Positions 34,204 through 45,938 of a stretch of 64,000 nt of DNA are shown here, piece by piece; the stretch's first letter is position 1, and each line of letters begins with the position of its first letter. This DNA comes from Adiantum capillus-veneris. Taxonomy: Eukaryota; Streptophyta; Polypodiopsida; Polypodiales; Pteridaceae. The stretch is from assembly GCA_014529385.2 (NCBI GenBank), contig CM043960.1, positions 37,830,781 to 37,894,780 of the forward strand, written 5' to 3'. The notes under the pieces were generated by a model. It was not told the origin of the DNA and searched no databases. It saw only the letters and a program-made list of their open reading frames with translations. The position numbers were made by a program, and so were the translations under genes.

Positions 34204-34229
34204 CGCACACACACACACACACACACACA
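34204..34229. repeat. (CA)n microsatellite in the A1 LTR
   Basis: About 13 CA units; the 5' LTR has only about four at the matching place. Confidence 0.9.
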
Positions 34230-34535
34230 TAGATCTATCAAGTATCCACAGTCCAATCAAATCTACATGCACATACAAATATTAGAGGGCAATCACACAA
34301 GATTAAAGTGGGATTAACCACTAATTAGTTACGATCAAGCTAATCAAAGAATCATTAGCAATCACAAGAAGTATGAGAGAGGTATAGTGAAAGAGAATTA
34401 AGCCTTGATTAGTGTTAATCAAGTCACATGAGTGAAGAGAAGCTCAAGGATCCCATAGCCACACAGCTCATGAGCTCTCACCAAAGAGTGGTCTCAACAA
34501 ATGAGGCTGAGAACCCTAATTTGATTTAGACACTC

Positions 34536-34545
34536 CTTTATATAC
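34536..34545 (-). promoter_or_regulatory. TATA box of the A1 LTR
   Basis: TATATAAAGG on the minus strand. The other LTR has TATATAAGAC at the same place (about 39127). Confidence 0.5.
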
Positions 34546-34850
34546 TTAGGGTAAAAATATGCAATGTCCGAGCGCCCAAGGCCTTTAGGGCTCTACATCT
34601 TACTGGATTTGCAAGCTAGGCACACTAATTGACCTATTCTTTACAACTTAGAACTCCCATTGTGCCCGTAACACATTAAAAACATTACAATGGATTGAAA
34701 CAAATTGGGAAATTACAATACATGGCCATTTGGAAAATGTAAAAAATGTGTGACCCAATCTTCATTGATTCTTTGTATTCATCTTTGATGTGCATCCGTA
34801 AGGCTTGGGCCTTTAGCAGCTTCTGTTAATTGGCATTGGCTCAGTTAACA

Positions 34851-34861
34851 TTCCCCCCTTT
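34851..34861 (-). other. A1 polypurine tract
   Basis: AAAGGGGGGAA on the minus strand, touching the 3' LTR start. Confidence 0.8.
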
Positions 34862-37800
34862 CGATTTTAGTGCCCATTCTCGAGCACTGTTGAAAAGTGT
34901 CTGTGGAGACTGTGGAAGGTTTTTGATTGGTTGATGATGGGCTGATTGTCTTCATTTTGTCATTGAATGTTTTGATGAGGTTCATTGTGCCATAGCATCT
35001 TCATTGGTTTACATTTGTCTTTGATGTGAGAGATGATGTCGCATTTGTCCGTTTTAGCAACATAATGGTGAGGCTGTTGTTTATTAAGAGTATGTACAAG
35101 AAAAATAGAATGATGAGCTTCTAAATTAGGGTCTAATACCTGGATGACCAAAGGAAAAAACCCCATTGGAAAAAAAGTGCCTTTGGGATACACGCATTAT
35201 TAGAGTACTTATTAGCATGGAAAATATTAATAAAGTACTGAAGGGATTATTTGTTGACGGATATGGAAATAAGAGGGCAACAAATATGAGAGTAGCATGA
35301 CGAAACATTGGTTTTCCTGTTATAGTGCACTCAAGGTGCATAGGTGGAAGCGAAAAAGAGTGTCTAATGCATATGTCCAATGATGGGACATCCTATATAT
35401 GCATACACAGAAATGCATGGAAAAACAATATGTTGTGCAAGAAATATTTTTGAGGGTTCTTCAAAAAGAAGGTGTAGCTACAAAAGCGTATTTTGTGCTT
35501 TACAAGATGGCACCCCTTGAGAAGGGTTTTTGTTGTTGAGGATATGTGCTCTCATCTTACTGTGCACTGTGTGTGAGTGTTGGACTCCACATCACTCCAC
35601 CATGATTAAGTTAATAGATTTTGACTCTTATGCTCATCTCATCTAGCATGAGCGACCAAATTTAGATATACTCAATTCTTCAAGCTTGAGCATATGCCTA
35701 ATAACTACGACTCCTAGCACAAAGTTTAATATGACTTGAAGCTTTGGGAGTAATGCTTTGCTCATTTTGTGGCTCAACAGCCTGACTGACACTACCAAAG
35801 AGTGTCTTTTGCACCTTGGTGGCGACTTGAATTTTCATATTCTTGAGCTTACTACAAACATTTCTTTAGGTAAAATTAAGCTTGAATCTTCAAAAAGAGG
35901 ATTATTGAAGGACCAAGTTGGCATTGAAGGTTTCTTTTGCCATACATGTTTTATCTTGGAATCTACAGCTTTTGTTGGTTGAGTTGTCCTTCTTTGACTG
36001 TGAAGACTGTAACAAATATGGAATACAATAAGGATCTAGTAGTAGGAGAGTAGAGAGAGATATGATGCAAAGTAGATGAGTAGCAAATCAAAAACTTTAG
36101 ATTAGCACACTATTACAAAGTGATAGCATCATCCATCCATGCGCTCTCAAGGTAGAGCTTAGATGGTGATTTAAACAATAGCAAGTAGGAATACAAGGGA
36201 CTAACAATCCTTCAACAAGGATGTGTTGTGTGCATCAAGTGTGCACACCATTTTACCAAATTACTCATGAGAAGGCCTCCTTATATAGATGTAAAGGAGT
36301 ATCTAAATGCCCATGTGTAGCCGCCCTTAGATAGCCAAGCCCGAGTAGGACTCTCCCATGCGCCCATGTGTAGCCGCTTTTGGGTAGACAAATCCAGGCT
36401 AGAACTCGGTCACCGGAAAGAGACCACGGACAACAGGCCACCGGCCACTTGATGGCCATTTTTTGCTTGGCTACCGTCCCCGGCCAAGATATTTCGACGA
36501 AAGGAATATTTCGGCAAATTTGCTCCGTACCATCCACAATCACAAATAGAGATCTCATCAACATGCAAAGTTGGAATCCACCAAATATATGTGCATTGTT
36601 GGCTTCTCCTCATAGGGGGCCTTACAAATTGTGCAACATATATTGTGGTGGCAAAACTGAGAGAGGTGGGCATTGCAAGTATAGCAACAAAGACTCCATT
36701 GTGCATTTGATTCTCCAATTAGGCATGTTGTAAGGAGTCTTTGATATTGATGTAGCCCTTTTTTAATTGTCTTCAACTGACTTTTGACTCAAAGAATCAG
36801 AAGACTTAGGAATCCAAATCTCTCCATTACCTTTGTAATTCCTTTGATGAATTTTCTCAACTCTAGGTCTTGCTGAGCTCCTGAGATCTTTATGCATGTC
36901 TATCTCAATTGCAGTTGGTATTTTGTTGACTGGTTGATAAATCTTTGTATAACCTATGTAGAATGCTTGTGCAAGAGGAAGCCTTTTGTTGTAACTTGTC
37001 TTTGTTCTGTGTCCTCTTGAGAGTTGTGGTAGACTCTAGCACTGGGTGTCATTCTGTTGTAGTCCTGCTTCATAGGTATCCTAAGATATTGTTGAGGTTG
37101 ATACATAGTGGGCCTTCTTTCTTGGGAGGGACTTGATTTCACTTCATATGCCCTTACTTGCAGTTTTGGTACCCATAGCTGTCTGTTACCTCTATAATTC
37201 TGATGTCCTTTAAGTTCCATTGTGATGCTATCCATCCCATGTGTTTGTCTTTCTATTCTAATCTTCTGTCTTCAATCCACATTGGATCATTGTCTTTTAC
37301 TAGACTGCTTGGAACAAACACTTGCTTGATTTTCTTTTTCTTTCTTGAGTACTTGGGCTGAAATATCTTTGCTTTTTTGGGTGATTCCCTAGAGGTTGTG
37401 TTTGGGTCAGTAAATTGACTTGAAGTTTTGAAAGCCTAACCTGCTTGAAGAAGCTGATCCATGTGGGTTCTTTGATATAGAGGCATATGATGTCACACCT
37501 TCTGTGCTAGTCGGTGGAAGGTCCACTTTGGCTTTACCTTTGTCTACAAGATTTGTCTTTGATTCTTGTGACTTCTACAACTCTGAATCTAGCATTAATG
37601 GTACTTGTATATGTTGCTTTCTATCTCTTTCTATGCACACATTGATTTTTAGGTGCACACACAAGGGCAAAATAGTGCACACACACCTAAATGAAGCATA
37701 CATACACTCAATTAGAATGCACACACACTTGATTTTAGTGCAAACACTTGCAATTGACCATCCAAGCATGCATTTAGGCTAACTCACAATGCACACTAGC

Positions 37801-38315
37801 ACATGAAACCATCAATTTGCACATGCAATTAAATGAAAATTTTGGCATTACAACAACATGCAAACGTGCAAAATCAAAAGTTCAAAATCGTCAATTTGAC
37901 AATGGCTAAGCATACTGTTTGATTCTTGAAGCCATTAGCACCATCCAATTGCCGATTACACCATGTTTAAGCTGATTTTGTCAATGCTCCAAAGCACTAA
38001 ACTTGCATTCTGAAATCAACAAATTGACAAGTGATTAGCACAAACCGGCAATGTTAAAATGCAATCCAAGCCTCTAATTAAACAAATATCAAAGCATAAG
38101 CACAAAATGTTAGTGAAATTAGTAGAAAATTAGTGTGTAAGTCAGCTAAAAATAGTGAAATTAGCATGGGGTTAATGTGAAATGGATGTTTAGGAACACA
38201 ATTAGCAAGATACGGTATCAAATTAGGGAAAATTGAACTCATTGCTTCATGCACACATATCCAAAATCCACAAAACCATTAACACACAAGGAGAATTAGT
38301 GAGAAAATTAGTGTT
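34862..38315 (-). other. A1 interior without recognisable proteins
   Basis: Minus-strand open frames of 60-100 residues occur (37235-36954, 36776-36558, 36564-36265, 35380-35126), but none matches a retroelement domain I know. One, at 36776-36558, is Cys/His-rich ('CCYTCNAHLSQFCHHNICC'), which could be a decayed zinc-binding segment or chance. 36260-36560 is slightly GC-richer than its surroundings. I call no gene. Confidence 0.5.
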
Positions 38316-38675
38316 GAAACCATTCGATTATGCCACAATTACACTAGCGTAGGCCATCGCTCCCCTACAACAGCACCAAATGTTGGGGGTACCATTGTAG
38401 CATAGCTCCAATGACCAACAATAATTGTCAATTTGGAGGGATGAGCTACCCGGATAGGGCATGGAAACACTCACACAATTAGTGAGCTAATAATGGAAAC
38501 CGTTCAATTATGCCACAATTACACTAGCGTAGGCCATCGCTCCCCGGCAACGGCGCCAAATGTTGGGGGTACCATTGTAGTATAGCTCCAATGACCAACA
38601 ATAATTGTCAATCCAGAGGGATGAGCTACCTGGCTAGGCCATGGAAACACTCACACAATTAGTGAGCTAATAATG
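38316..38675. repeat. 180-bp tandem duplication of LTR end, PBS and leader
   Basis: 38316-38495 and 38496-38675 are near copies. Each unit contains the last 110 bp or so of the LTR, a PBS and about 45 bp of leader. Only the copy at 38541-38558 has an intact PBS; the inner copy (38361-38378) reads TCCCCTACAACAGCACCA on the plus strand. Confidence 0.9.
38541..38558 (-). other. A1 primer-binding site (Athila/Tat type)
   Basis: TGGCGCCGTTGCCGGGGA on the minus strand, two bases after the 5' LTR end. This is the PBS of plant Athila/Calypso-type elements, usually assigned to tRNA-Asp. Confidence 0.9.
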
Positions 38676-39441
38676 GAAACACGAACGATAACTCTATAAA
38701 GTAGGCTGCATGGCCTATGGAGGAGGTAAGCCCAATGTCTGGCAATCTCCACATCCACTTCCCTCCACCTCTAATCAACCCAAACACACACACTAATGAT
38801 TGCAAGATGCACAAATCACTAATCCTATCATGCAACACACTAATCACAAGTGCACACACAAGATCTATCAAGCATCCACACTCCAATCAAATATACATGC
38901 ACACACAAAGATTAGAGGGCAATCACTCAAGCTTAGAGTGGGATTAACCACGAATTAATTACGATCGCTAATCAAAGCATAATTAGAAATCACAAGAAGT
39001 ATGAGAGAGGCATAGTGAAATATAATTAAGCTTTGATTAGTGTTAATCAAGTCACATGAGCAAGGAGAAGTTCAAGGACTCCATAGCCACACACACCTCA
39101 TGAGCTCTCACCAATTTACACACTGTCTTATATACCTAGGGTAAAAGTATGCAATGTTCGGGCGCCCAATGCCTTTAGGGCTCCAAATCTTACTGAATCT
39201 GCAACCTAGGCACACTAATTGACCTATTCTTATAGCTTGGAACTCCCATTGTGATCATAACTCATTGAATATATTACAATGGCTTGAAATAAATTGGGAA
39301 TTAAAATACATGGCCATTTTGGAAAATGTAAAAAATGTGTGACCCAATCTTTACTACTTCTTTGTATTCATCTTTGGTGTCCATTTGTAAGGTTTGGGCC
39401 TTTAGTAGCTTCTGTTATAATTGACAATGGCTGAGTTAACA
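38561..39441 (-). repeat. A1 5' LTR
   Basis: 881 bp; on the minus strand TGTTAACTCAGCC to CCCCCAACA, followed by the PBS. Confidence 0.9.
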
Positions 39442-39446
39442 TATGT
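39442..39446. repeat. A1 target-site duplication, right
   Basis: TATGT, identical to 33908-33912. Confidence 0.85.
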
Positions 39447-39905
39447 TGTGCTTTATTCCCCTTTTAGAGAATTCCTCAACAACTTCTCGTAGAAGTTGCT
39501 CTATATTGGAAACATCTCTGCTATTCAATGGTTGGAACCATGTTAAGGTTATTCCCTCCAATGTTAGCCAAAATCCCTTGTACTAAGTGTGAAAACAACT
39601 TGTTTGAAAATAGAAACATGTGCATATGGATCCCTTGACCCATTGTACTTTTTGACAACACACTTTGCTACTTGAGATGGACGCATTTGTCATGTTTCAA
39701 AAAACATTCTCACAACTTGAGGTTCTCTTACAAGAACATCTCCAGCCTCATAACCCCATTACAACCTCTAGTTGGAGTTCTCTCAGTGGCTCTCTCGGCA
39801 GGTCGCGCACCTCTCGCTTATGTCCAGGCTTCTGGAACTCTCATCTTATAGATCGTTCTTGGAGCTTCACTACCCATGTATGTGGTCATTAGAACCCTTA
39901 AACTC
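39447..39905 (-). pseudogene. T2 gag, N-terminal part of the core
   Basis: Broken frames with 'KKYNGSRDPYAHVSIF' (compare F.G..DP..H...F in gag) and, close to the A1 edge, gag-like text with W-F-Q and a Glu-Gln-Leu segment. It is continued in phase at 33907 beyond A1. Confidence 0.65.
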
Positions 39906-39940
39906 AAGGATCCCATCGGTCTCATTCCTAAAAAGTAAAG

Positions 39941-40433
39941 TCAAGTAAATGAGTCTTCATTTCTTGTTCTATTCGGACTCACTCTTTTTGTTTCTTGTCT
40001 TGTCTCCGATATACTAGGTGTAAACATGCTTGGAGTGACTAAATACTGATCGAGTGGTCCTCCAAAGTATGTATATCTCTCAAGTTTCTTACAGTCTACT
40101 ATAGAGTATCTCTGCCCATATTTATCAAGCATGATTACATGGGTATCTCTGCCTCACATGTATGTAAGGACAAGTATTTTACTCTAAGAGATCTTGAATG
40201 TAGGGCTCATCGCACTTATAAGAGAGCATTTTATCACCATTGTCGTATTTGTATAACCCCACATGAGTGTTGTCCGTGTTGATTTGTGTTGTTTCATTTA
40301 CTTGCCTTAGCTTTGCATATGGAATGTCCAACTTAGGCGGCTTGTCATTGGGCTCTATGTCAACTTTGTCCTTTGTGACTGCTGACAATCCCCATTTGTC
40401 CACAATATAGGAATTTTGCACAACTAGATACAT
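39941..40433 (-). pseudogene. T2 gag N-terminal extension, unknown
   Basis: Two open stretches, 40433-40179 (85 residues, charged; 'DKPPKLDIPYAKLRQVNE') and 40132-39941. They precede gag in the same direction and are probably its N-terminal part, but no domain is recognised. Confidence 0.4.
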
Positions 40434-40939
40434 TATACCCTCATCATCGTAGTATCAATCATCAATGTAGTCCACAAGCATTAGGTCCTTGAACTCACTA
40501 GGTCTCTCTTCTAGCTTTAACGCATTAGCAATCCATGCCGCCTTTGTTAATTTTTGCACTCTAGTCGTTTTGGTATTTCAAGTGCAACAATTTCATGGTT
40601 GGTGTTGGTTGGGATGGTCCTGCTCCCATATTAGTTACCTCTTTGAAACTCATACTTTTGTATCCTCATCCATATAGGTGTAGGATCTTTCTAATGACGT
40701 ATTAGATAGACTTTCCCTTGGGATCAAATCTAAGGGAGGTAATGGTCCCTAATTCACACTCTCTTCCATGTAGATATTGCTAATTTGGTATCCTACAACA
40801 AGGTTTCTACTTTGGTTTAGTCTACTTGATCTCAAATACATCAAGAAAAAGCACTCTTACAGAATCCTAATATGTTACCTCTTTGATAACTTCCAAATCC
40901 TTGACTCAAAATCACATCGAGCCGTAATGCTCTATCCCT

Positions 40940-42540
40940 TGAAATCTGTACAAAAAACACTTGGTGGCTATGAGATTACAGCCGCTCTATTAGTCAAAAT
41001 CTTTAAATTGACCAAATAATCACGCTTTTGGCACAAAATATATTTCAGCTTGCAGAATCCTAAAATAAAGTCTAAATTCAAATTTAAAAATACCATCATA
41101 CTTCTTATGACTAGAATTAGCTATGGTACAAATTTGGTTTCAAACTATGAGAGGGAGACATGGATCGCGATCCATGTACCTCATTTGAGAAAATGTGATA
41201 AAACTTCAGACACAGCTTGTCTTTGGTACCCTGACACCAGCTATATGCTTTTTGTGTAGTTTGGACTTGATTAGGTCAGTTGAAAGACAAAACCTAGTTG
41301 AGACTTGTGATTTTTTACTTTGGAAGTGTTTTTGACCCTTTTGACCTACGTTCTGGACTCTTTTAGATAGCTTGTTTTGGGAAGTTTTGTTTACAGTGGT
41401 CTCTATTATAGGTTGGTAAAGTCTATGCTCAAAATCTCAGATGGGGAACATGGATCGTGATCCATATTTCAGCACTTCTAAACGATATTTGACCAGCTGA
41501 TAGCTTATGCTGTTGAAAGTCTATCCCCAAAATATTTTAGATTGGTCAATTTTTACCAATCAAAGTGAATTTTTGTCTCTATTTTGGCAATTTTTGACTG
41601 TTTTTTGTTTTTGACTCCTCTTAGACCACTTTTTGCAACTTTTTTTGTCAATGTGTCTTTTGGGAAAAGTGTTTCAAATAGTCTCAGCTACCTTCTTCAT
41701 TAACAAACTATGATGAGATACATGGATTGAGATCCATGTTTGACCTCATTTTGACATGAAACTTGGCCACTCCTTGGTCGGCTAGTTGTTAATGCTATTT
41801 TGAAGCTATTCCCAAATACTTTTTGAATTTGGATCACAAAAAGTTAAAAATTCTCCAAATTTTAATCAAATTGACTAGCTTTTGGTGATTTTTGCTAATT
41901 TCTTTGATTTGAGTGTGATTTTGGTTTCAATTTGACCCCAAATTTTGGTTCCAATTGCCTAAAAGCAGTATGTATCAGATGTTTCCTGGAAGCAGTGTGT
42001 ATGAGATAGCCTTAGTTCTAACTCAAACTATCTCTCCGAGACATGGATTACAATCCATGTTCCACCATAGAATTGGATGAAACTTATCAAATTGCTTCTT
42101 AAGAGTTTAGTGATACCCTTGGGCACCAACTTTTTAAGTTTTGAAAAGCTTTTAATTTTTTACCATCAAATTTTCTAGTTTTCAAAGTTATGGTCTTTTT
42201 TACTAAAATATAGTTTCAATAGTTTTTGTCGTGATCTTTTTGTCCAAATTTGATGGTGGTAGTTTCTACTTACCCTACTCCTATGTAGTCGAAAGAAACT
42301 AGGAACGAAAACAAACAAAACGGTGCAAATTGAAGTTGGAATGGAAAATGGAACAGTATTTTCAAAGCATCGAGAAATTTAAAGAATGATATGCCTTTTG
42401 TATCTTACTCACAACTCTCTTTGTCCCTCGACTCTCTACCATGCATTAAACCCTTGTCTAGCTGCTTTACTGCTAAAGTGAAAAAAAAAATGGATGATAA
42501 ATCTTTGGAAAAAAAAGGCTCTAAATACGGTTCAGACACT
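40940..42540 (-). other. T2 leader without coding
   Basis: The segment between the T2 primer site and its first ORF. It is AT-rich, T-rich on the plus strand, and dominated by the four-unit repeat array described separately. No gene. Confidence 0.5.
41090..42210. repeat. Four-unit degenerate tandem array with palindromes
   Basis: Four related units of about 270-320 bp. Each carries a palindromic core: 41158-41177 ACATGGATCGCGATCCATGT (perfect), 41448-41467, 41720-41739 and 42041-42060 (ACATGGATTACAATCCATGT). Flanks are shared too ('AACTATGA' before; 'TTTGACCTCATTTTGA'-like text after). The core is far better kept than the rest of the unit. Confidence 0.8.
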
Positions 42541-42557
42541 CACCACCTAAGGATCAT

Positions 42558-42575
42558 TCCCCAATAACGACGCCA
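42558..42575 (-). other. T2 primer-binding site, decayed Athila/Tat type
   Basis: Minus strand TGGCGTCGTTATTGGGGA, three changes from the A1 site, all of the C-to-T or G-to-A kind. One base separates it from the LTR end. Confidence 0.75.
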
Positions 42576-42576
42576 A

Positions 42577-42907
42577 TGTTAGCGGTTGCCCCCACGACAG
42601 ATGTCTGTAGCATAGCTATCTGACACTAACAGAATATGTCAATACTCAAGGAAGTGACTTGGATGGGGCACGGAGACTCTTTGAGGGTGTCAACCTCAAG
42701 AAGTTAGCGTAGCAAGCAAACATATCAATCCAACAAGCTAACCACCACTCTTCGATCATAAAATTTATTTAAGTCCTATCTCGTTGCTCTAGATCATCAC
42801 GCCCTTTCGTCAACCAAACAAACTCGGATCGTCACGAAACTTTAAGGGAAGCTATATTAGGTATAAGGGCACAAGTCTACAAAGTTAAGGTATCAAAATC
42901 ACTTACA
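42577..42907 (-). repeat. T2 5' LTR, probable
   Basis: Ends GCTAACA (minus) next to the PBS. The start is placed at TGTAAGTGATT (42907), a guess, because no second LTR copy was found in the window. Confidence 0.45.
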
Positions 42908-43079
42908 TTTTTTTGACCCATTGTAGGGAAGAGCAAAACCAAGGTTCAAACCAAAATCTATTCCAAGATCACAACCAAACATGGCATAGTTGACCACCAA
43001 CCTCAAGGTCAAATTTAGATGCGTTCAAGGCAAAAAGAATAAAGTCCCTAATTTTTGTATTGCCAAATTTGAGACTTTG

Positions 43080-43530
43080 ATGGATAGCAAGTACATTTGA
43101 AGGATTTTATGGTGATCCCAAAAAAAAAAAAATTGAGGCCACTCTTGAAAAGTTAAGGTGATGTTATGTTTTAGTCAATTTCTTGCTAACAAGTTTGCAA
43201 ACTATGATCAATTAAAGGTAGTATCTTTGGGACTATTTTAGAAGGATAAATCAAAGGATGTGTCAGCCAATATCACAACAATTAAGCACAAGGATATACT
43301 GGTTGAGGACTATGCACTGAAGTTCAACTAGTTAGAAAGAAGGCTGGTGGGAAATGAGGGACCAGCTGATGAAATGTTGGTTGAGTACTTTGTGAAGGGA
43401 ATCAAGTAGGAACTTTTATGGAATACCACGGTACGTGTGGAAGCAGTAGCTAGCATAGAGGACTTGATGAAAGCAGCAATCAGCGTAGATAAAAGTATTG
43501 AAGGAAGTCAAAGAAAGAGATAACAAGTTC
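43080..43530 (+). pseudogene. D1: Ty3 gag relic
   Basis: Plus-strand frame with in-frame TAGs gives 'KDVSANITTIKHKDILVEDY', 'LERRLVGNEGPADEMLVEYF' and 'ASIEDLMKAAISVDKSIE', the helical Y..KF..L.R.L......E..L...F..GI text of Ty3 gag proteins. The two internal TAGs are probably decayed CAG codons. No zinc knuckle or LTR was found with it. Confidence 0.65.
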
Positions 43531-43999
43531 CAACATGTATTTGGAATGCGATTTGGATGACTAATGGTTCAAGTTCAAAATCAAAATTAGAAAACAGTGA
43601 TTCAAGTGGATTATATGTCGGGTCAAAATTAGAGGGATGAGTATAGTGAGGAAAAGATGTTGTGCATGACAATATCTAGAATAAAATAGCTATATGCAAA
43701 GAACACACACAAGGACAAGCATGGAGATGAAGAGGGTGATGCTTAGATATTCGGTCCAATCAGCCCCCATGAAGAAGTGAGCTCCTCCCTTGTGCATGTG
43801 CTTGATTGTATTAGCTAACTCAAAAGCAAGCTCAAAAAGAGATGCACACTACAGTTCATGTAAAAGTAAACTACTTTATTGAAAATAGAGTTTGCATGGT
43901 ATAAGAAGGGTTCCTACACACTAAGAGTTGAATAGACTTTTCTCTTTATCATAGAAGTAGAGGCCGACCGAAGGCCAAAGTTCTTTAAGGGCTTAAGAC
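43531..43999. other. Spacer between D1 and D2
   Basis: No recognisable feature; it separates a plus-strand gag relic from a minus-strand pol relic. Confidence 0.4.
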
Positions 44000-45240
44000 T
44001 TCTACATCATCTTCTAGGAGAGGATGGATTTTTAGTTATAGGTGCAATAGGAAGATTGCCTCTAATTGGGCTTAGTTGACTTACGTGAAAGAAATAATGT
44101 ACACCATTTAAGACGTGATTCTAGCATATAAGAATTATCATTAATCTTTTGAATGATTTTAAATGGGATGTAAATTCTAAGAGCTAGCTTAACCTCGGGA
44201 TGTTTCTTAATGATTTGGAGTATTCATTAAATTCAACTCTCAGATATGTATATTGGTTTTTGGCATCAGTCATTAGTCTATGTTCCTTGTTGACTCGTTT
44301 AATTTATTGTGCTTGATGTCTTTGAGTAGACTTAATCACTTCCAAAAAAAAAAAAAACTTCAAGATGAAAAGAAAAAGTAAAATTAATTTTACATCATAT
44401 GTTAGAAATAGAGCTATCCAAGAATGATTAAGAAATGTGATTCTCTATCAAGGGTGATCACTTTAGGAAAACCATGATCATTAACACATTTTTTATCGCA
44501 AGTTTTGTCGTTTGTGTTGCAGACAAGGTTTTCTTGCATGTAATGACATGTGTCATTTTGATAAATCTATGAACAATTGTTTATATCATGTTATGCTCTG
44601 ATGAATTGATAAAAAATGGTAATGAAATCCGTGGATAACTTTTGTCAAGGCCCAAAAGGAATAGAAAATTTGTTAGGGCTCGCCATGTGTACATTCTACA
44701 TGTTGACATACAATGAAGAAGATACAAAATGATGCACATCATGTTTTATGTTAGGTTAATAGAACTCCTTTTTACAAGCAAATAGTGCATTAGAACTACT
44801 TTTGTGATCCATATATGATGGATTTTTGCAATACCAATTTTCAAAAAGGTACAATTACACACAACTTACCATAGAAAAAGAGAAAACCATGAGAATATGA
44901 GCAATGCCAGTTTTCAAAAAGGTACAATTACACATAACTTACCATAAAAAAAGAAAAGACCATAAGAATATGAATAATTATTATTTTCCATCCAAGTTGT
45001 ATATATCAAGTTAGTCCAAATAGAAACAAAATCAATATCATCATGATGAGAGTCACACATAAATCAAAAGAAGCAATGTAAGTGAGTGAAGTATTTTGGA
45101 CTAAAGGATGTCTACTAAGTGCATCTACAACAACATTTTCACAACCAGGTCGATAATGAATCAAAAGTTGAAAAGATTGAACAAAAGTAGTCCATTTGAT
45201 GTGTCTATTTGAGATGAAGGGCTATGTCTAAAGGTGTCAA
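44000..45240 (-). pseudogene. D2: Ty3 RNase H-integrase relic
   Basis: The RNase H end is unmistakable near 45230-45080: 'RHIKWTTFVQSFQLLIHYRP' and 'NVVVDALSRHPLVQ' (compare R..KW..FLQ.F...I.YRPG...V.ADALSR). Integrase core text with a decayed 'GLPK.I..DR...F' follows near 44500-44400, and 'IPFKIIQKINDNSYMLE' (compare GPF.I..KI..NAY.L) near 44150. Frames are broken throughout. It belongs to a chromovirus-like lineage different from G1. Confidence 0.75.
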
Positions 45241-45887
45241 TTACTCCATTGATCAATATTATGATTGATTGATTCAATTTACAAAAAGAAAAAAGATTGT
45301 GTGCAGATAAATAAGTAATCTAGAGAAGATGAGGGAGTACACATAAAGATTGATAGAAGTAGAAAGCAATAAAGAGCCAAAAGGATAACTTTTGAACCAT
45401 TTCTTTGATGGAGCTTTTAGGAGCTTTGTTGACTTTGATAGGGAGATAAAACACCACATGACCTAATTAGGATGCTCTAGGATCACTTGTCTTCCTTGTG
45501 GAGTGTCCAAGGCATGATTATTGCTAGAAAACCCGCAAGCATGATGCACAATTTTGAGAGTGCTTCTTCTGTGTGTTTGCTACCAAAATAGAACAAGGTG
45601 AGGAGGCATGGAGGCCTGCTAAGTTAAGGGGGGGTTGAGATTTATGGAGAGTAAGTTTAAACGAGGGCCTACAATCACATGGAATTTTAGTTGAGTTTTA
45701 ACATAAAATTATATTTTGATTATACATACATAATAAAAAATGGTTAGGAAAGGCCCCACTTAAATAGTAAAGTAAAAGGTTCACGTTGAACTTTATCATT
45801 TGAAAATAAAACAAAACAAAATAAAATAAAATAAAAACATATATTATGTTATCCATTATACATGCATAATACATCCATAATACATAC

Positions 45888-45938
45888 ATTATATTATCCA
45901 TTATACATACATTTTGGATGTATAATGGATAATATAAT
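45888..45938. repeat. Perfect 21-bp inverted repeat with extra copies
   Basis: The arm at 45888-45908 (ATTATATTATCCATTATACA + T) and its reverse complement at 45918-45938 flank a 9-base loop. Further direct copies of the arm lie at about 45945 and 45980, and partial ones near 45850. Confidence 0.9.

Larger units (their letters stand above)
33913..34850 (-). repeat. A1 3' LTR
   Basis: 938 bp; on the minus strand TGTTAACTGAGCC to CCTAAACA. It contains a CA tract (34204-34229) that is short in the other LTR, and a TATA-like TATATAAAGG. Confidence 0.9.
33913..39441 (-). mobile_element. A1: short Athila-like element without pol
   Basis: 5.5-kb minus-strand element with LTRs at 38561-39441 (5') and 33913-34850 (3'), both starting TGTTAACT and ending AACA, target duplication TATGT, an intact Asp-type PBS, and a G-rich polypurine tract. 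The 3.7-kb interior has no recognisable gag, RT or integrase motif on either strand. It therefore looks like a non-autonomous derivative (LARD-like) that relied on proteins from an Athila/Tat relative. The LTRs differ visibly at many sites, so it is older than G1. Confidence 0.9.
27531..42907 (-). mobile_element. T2: older Athila/Tat-like Ty3 element, host of A1 and S1
   Basis: Minus-strand order: LTR end (42577), Asp-type PBS (42575-42558), repeat-rich leader (42.5-40.9 kb), unknown ORFs (40433-39941), gag (39.9-39.45 kb, then 33.9-33.3 kb, then 31.4-30.3 kb), protease (29953), linker, RT (28.5-27.55 kb). Gag is cut by A1 (33913-39441) and S1 (31422-33309), each with its own target duplication; at A1 the gag frame runs through the duplication in phase. 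RT stops abruptly at T1 gag. The relic at 6031-7285 may be its integrase. Heavily decayed. Confidence 0.75.

Noticed and set aside
36558-36776. Cys/His-rich frame in A1 as a zinc-finger protein
   Set aside because: Spacing of Cys and His does not match a known finger, and the frame is short; kept only as a remark.
41158-42060. CRISPR-like array because of regularly spaced palindromes
   Set aside because: Units are about 290 bp, related along their whole length and in a plant retroelement leader; there are no short unique spacers.
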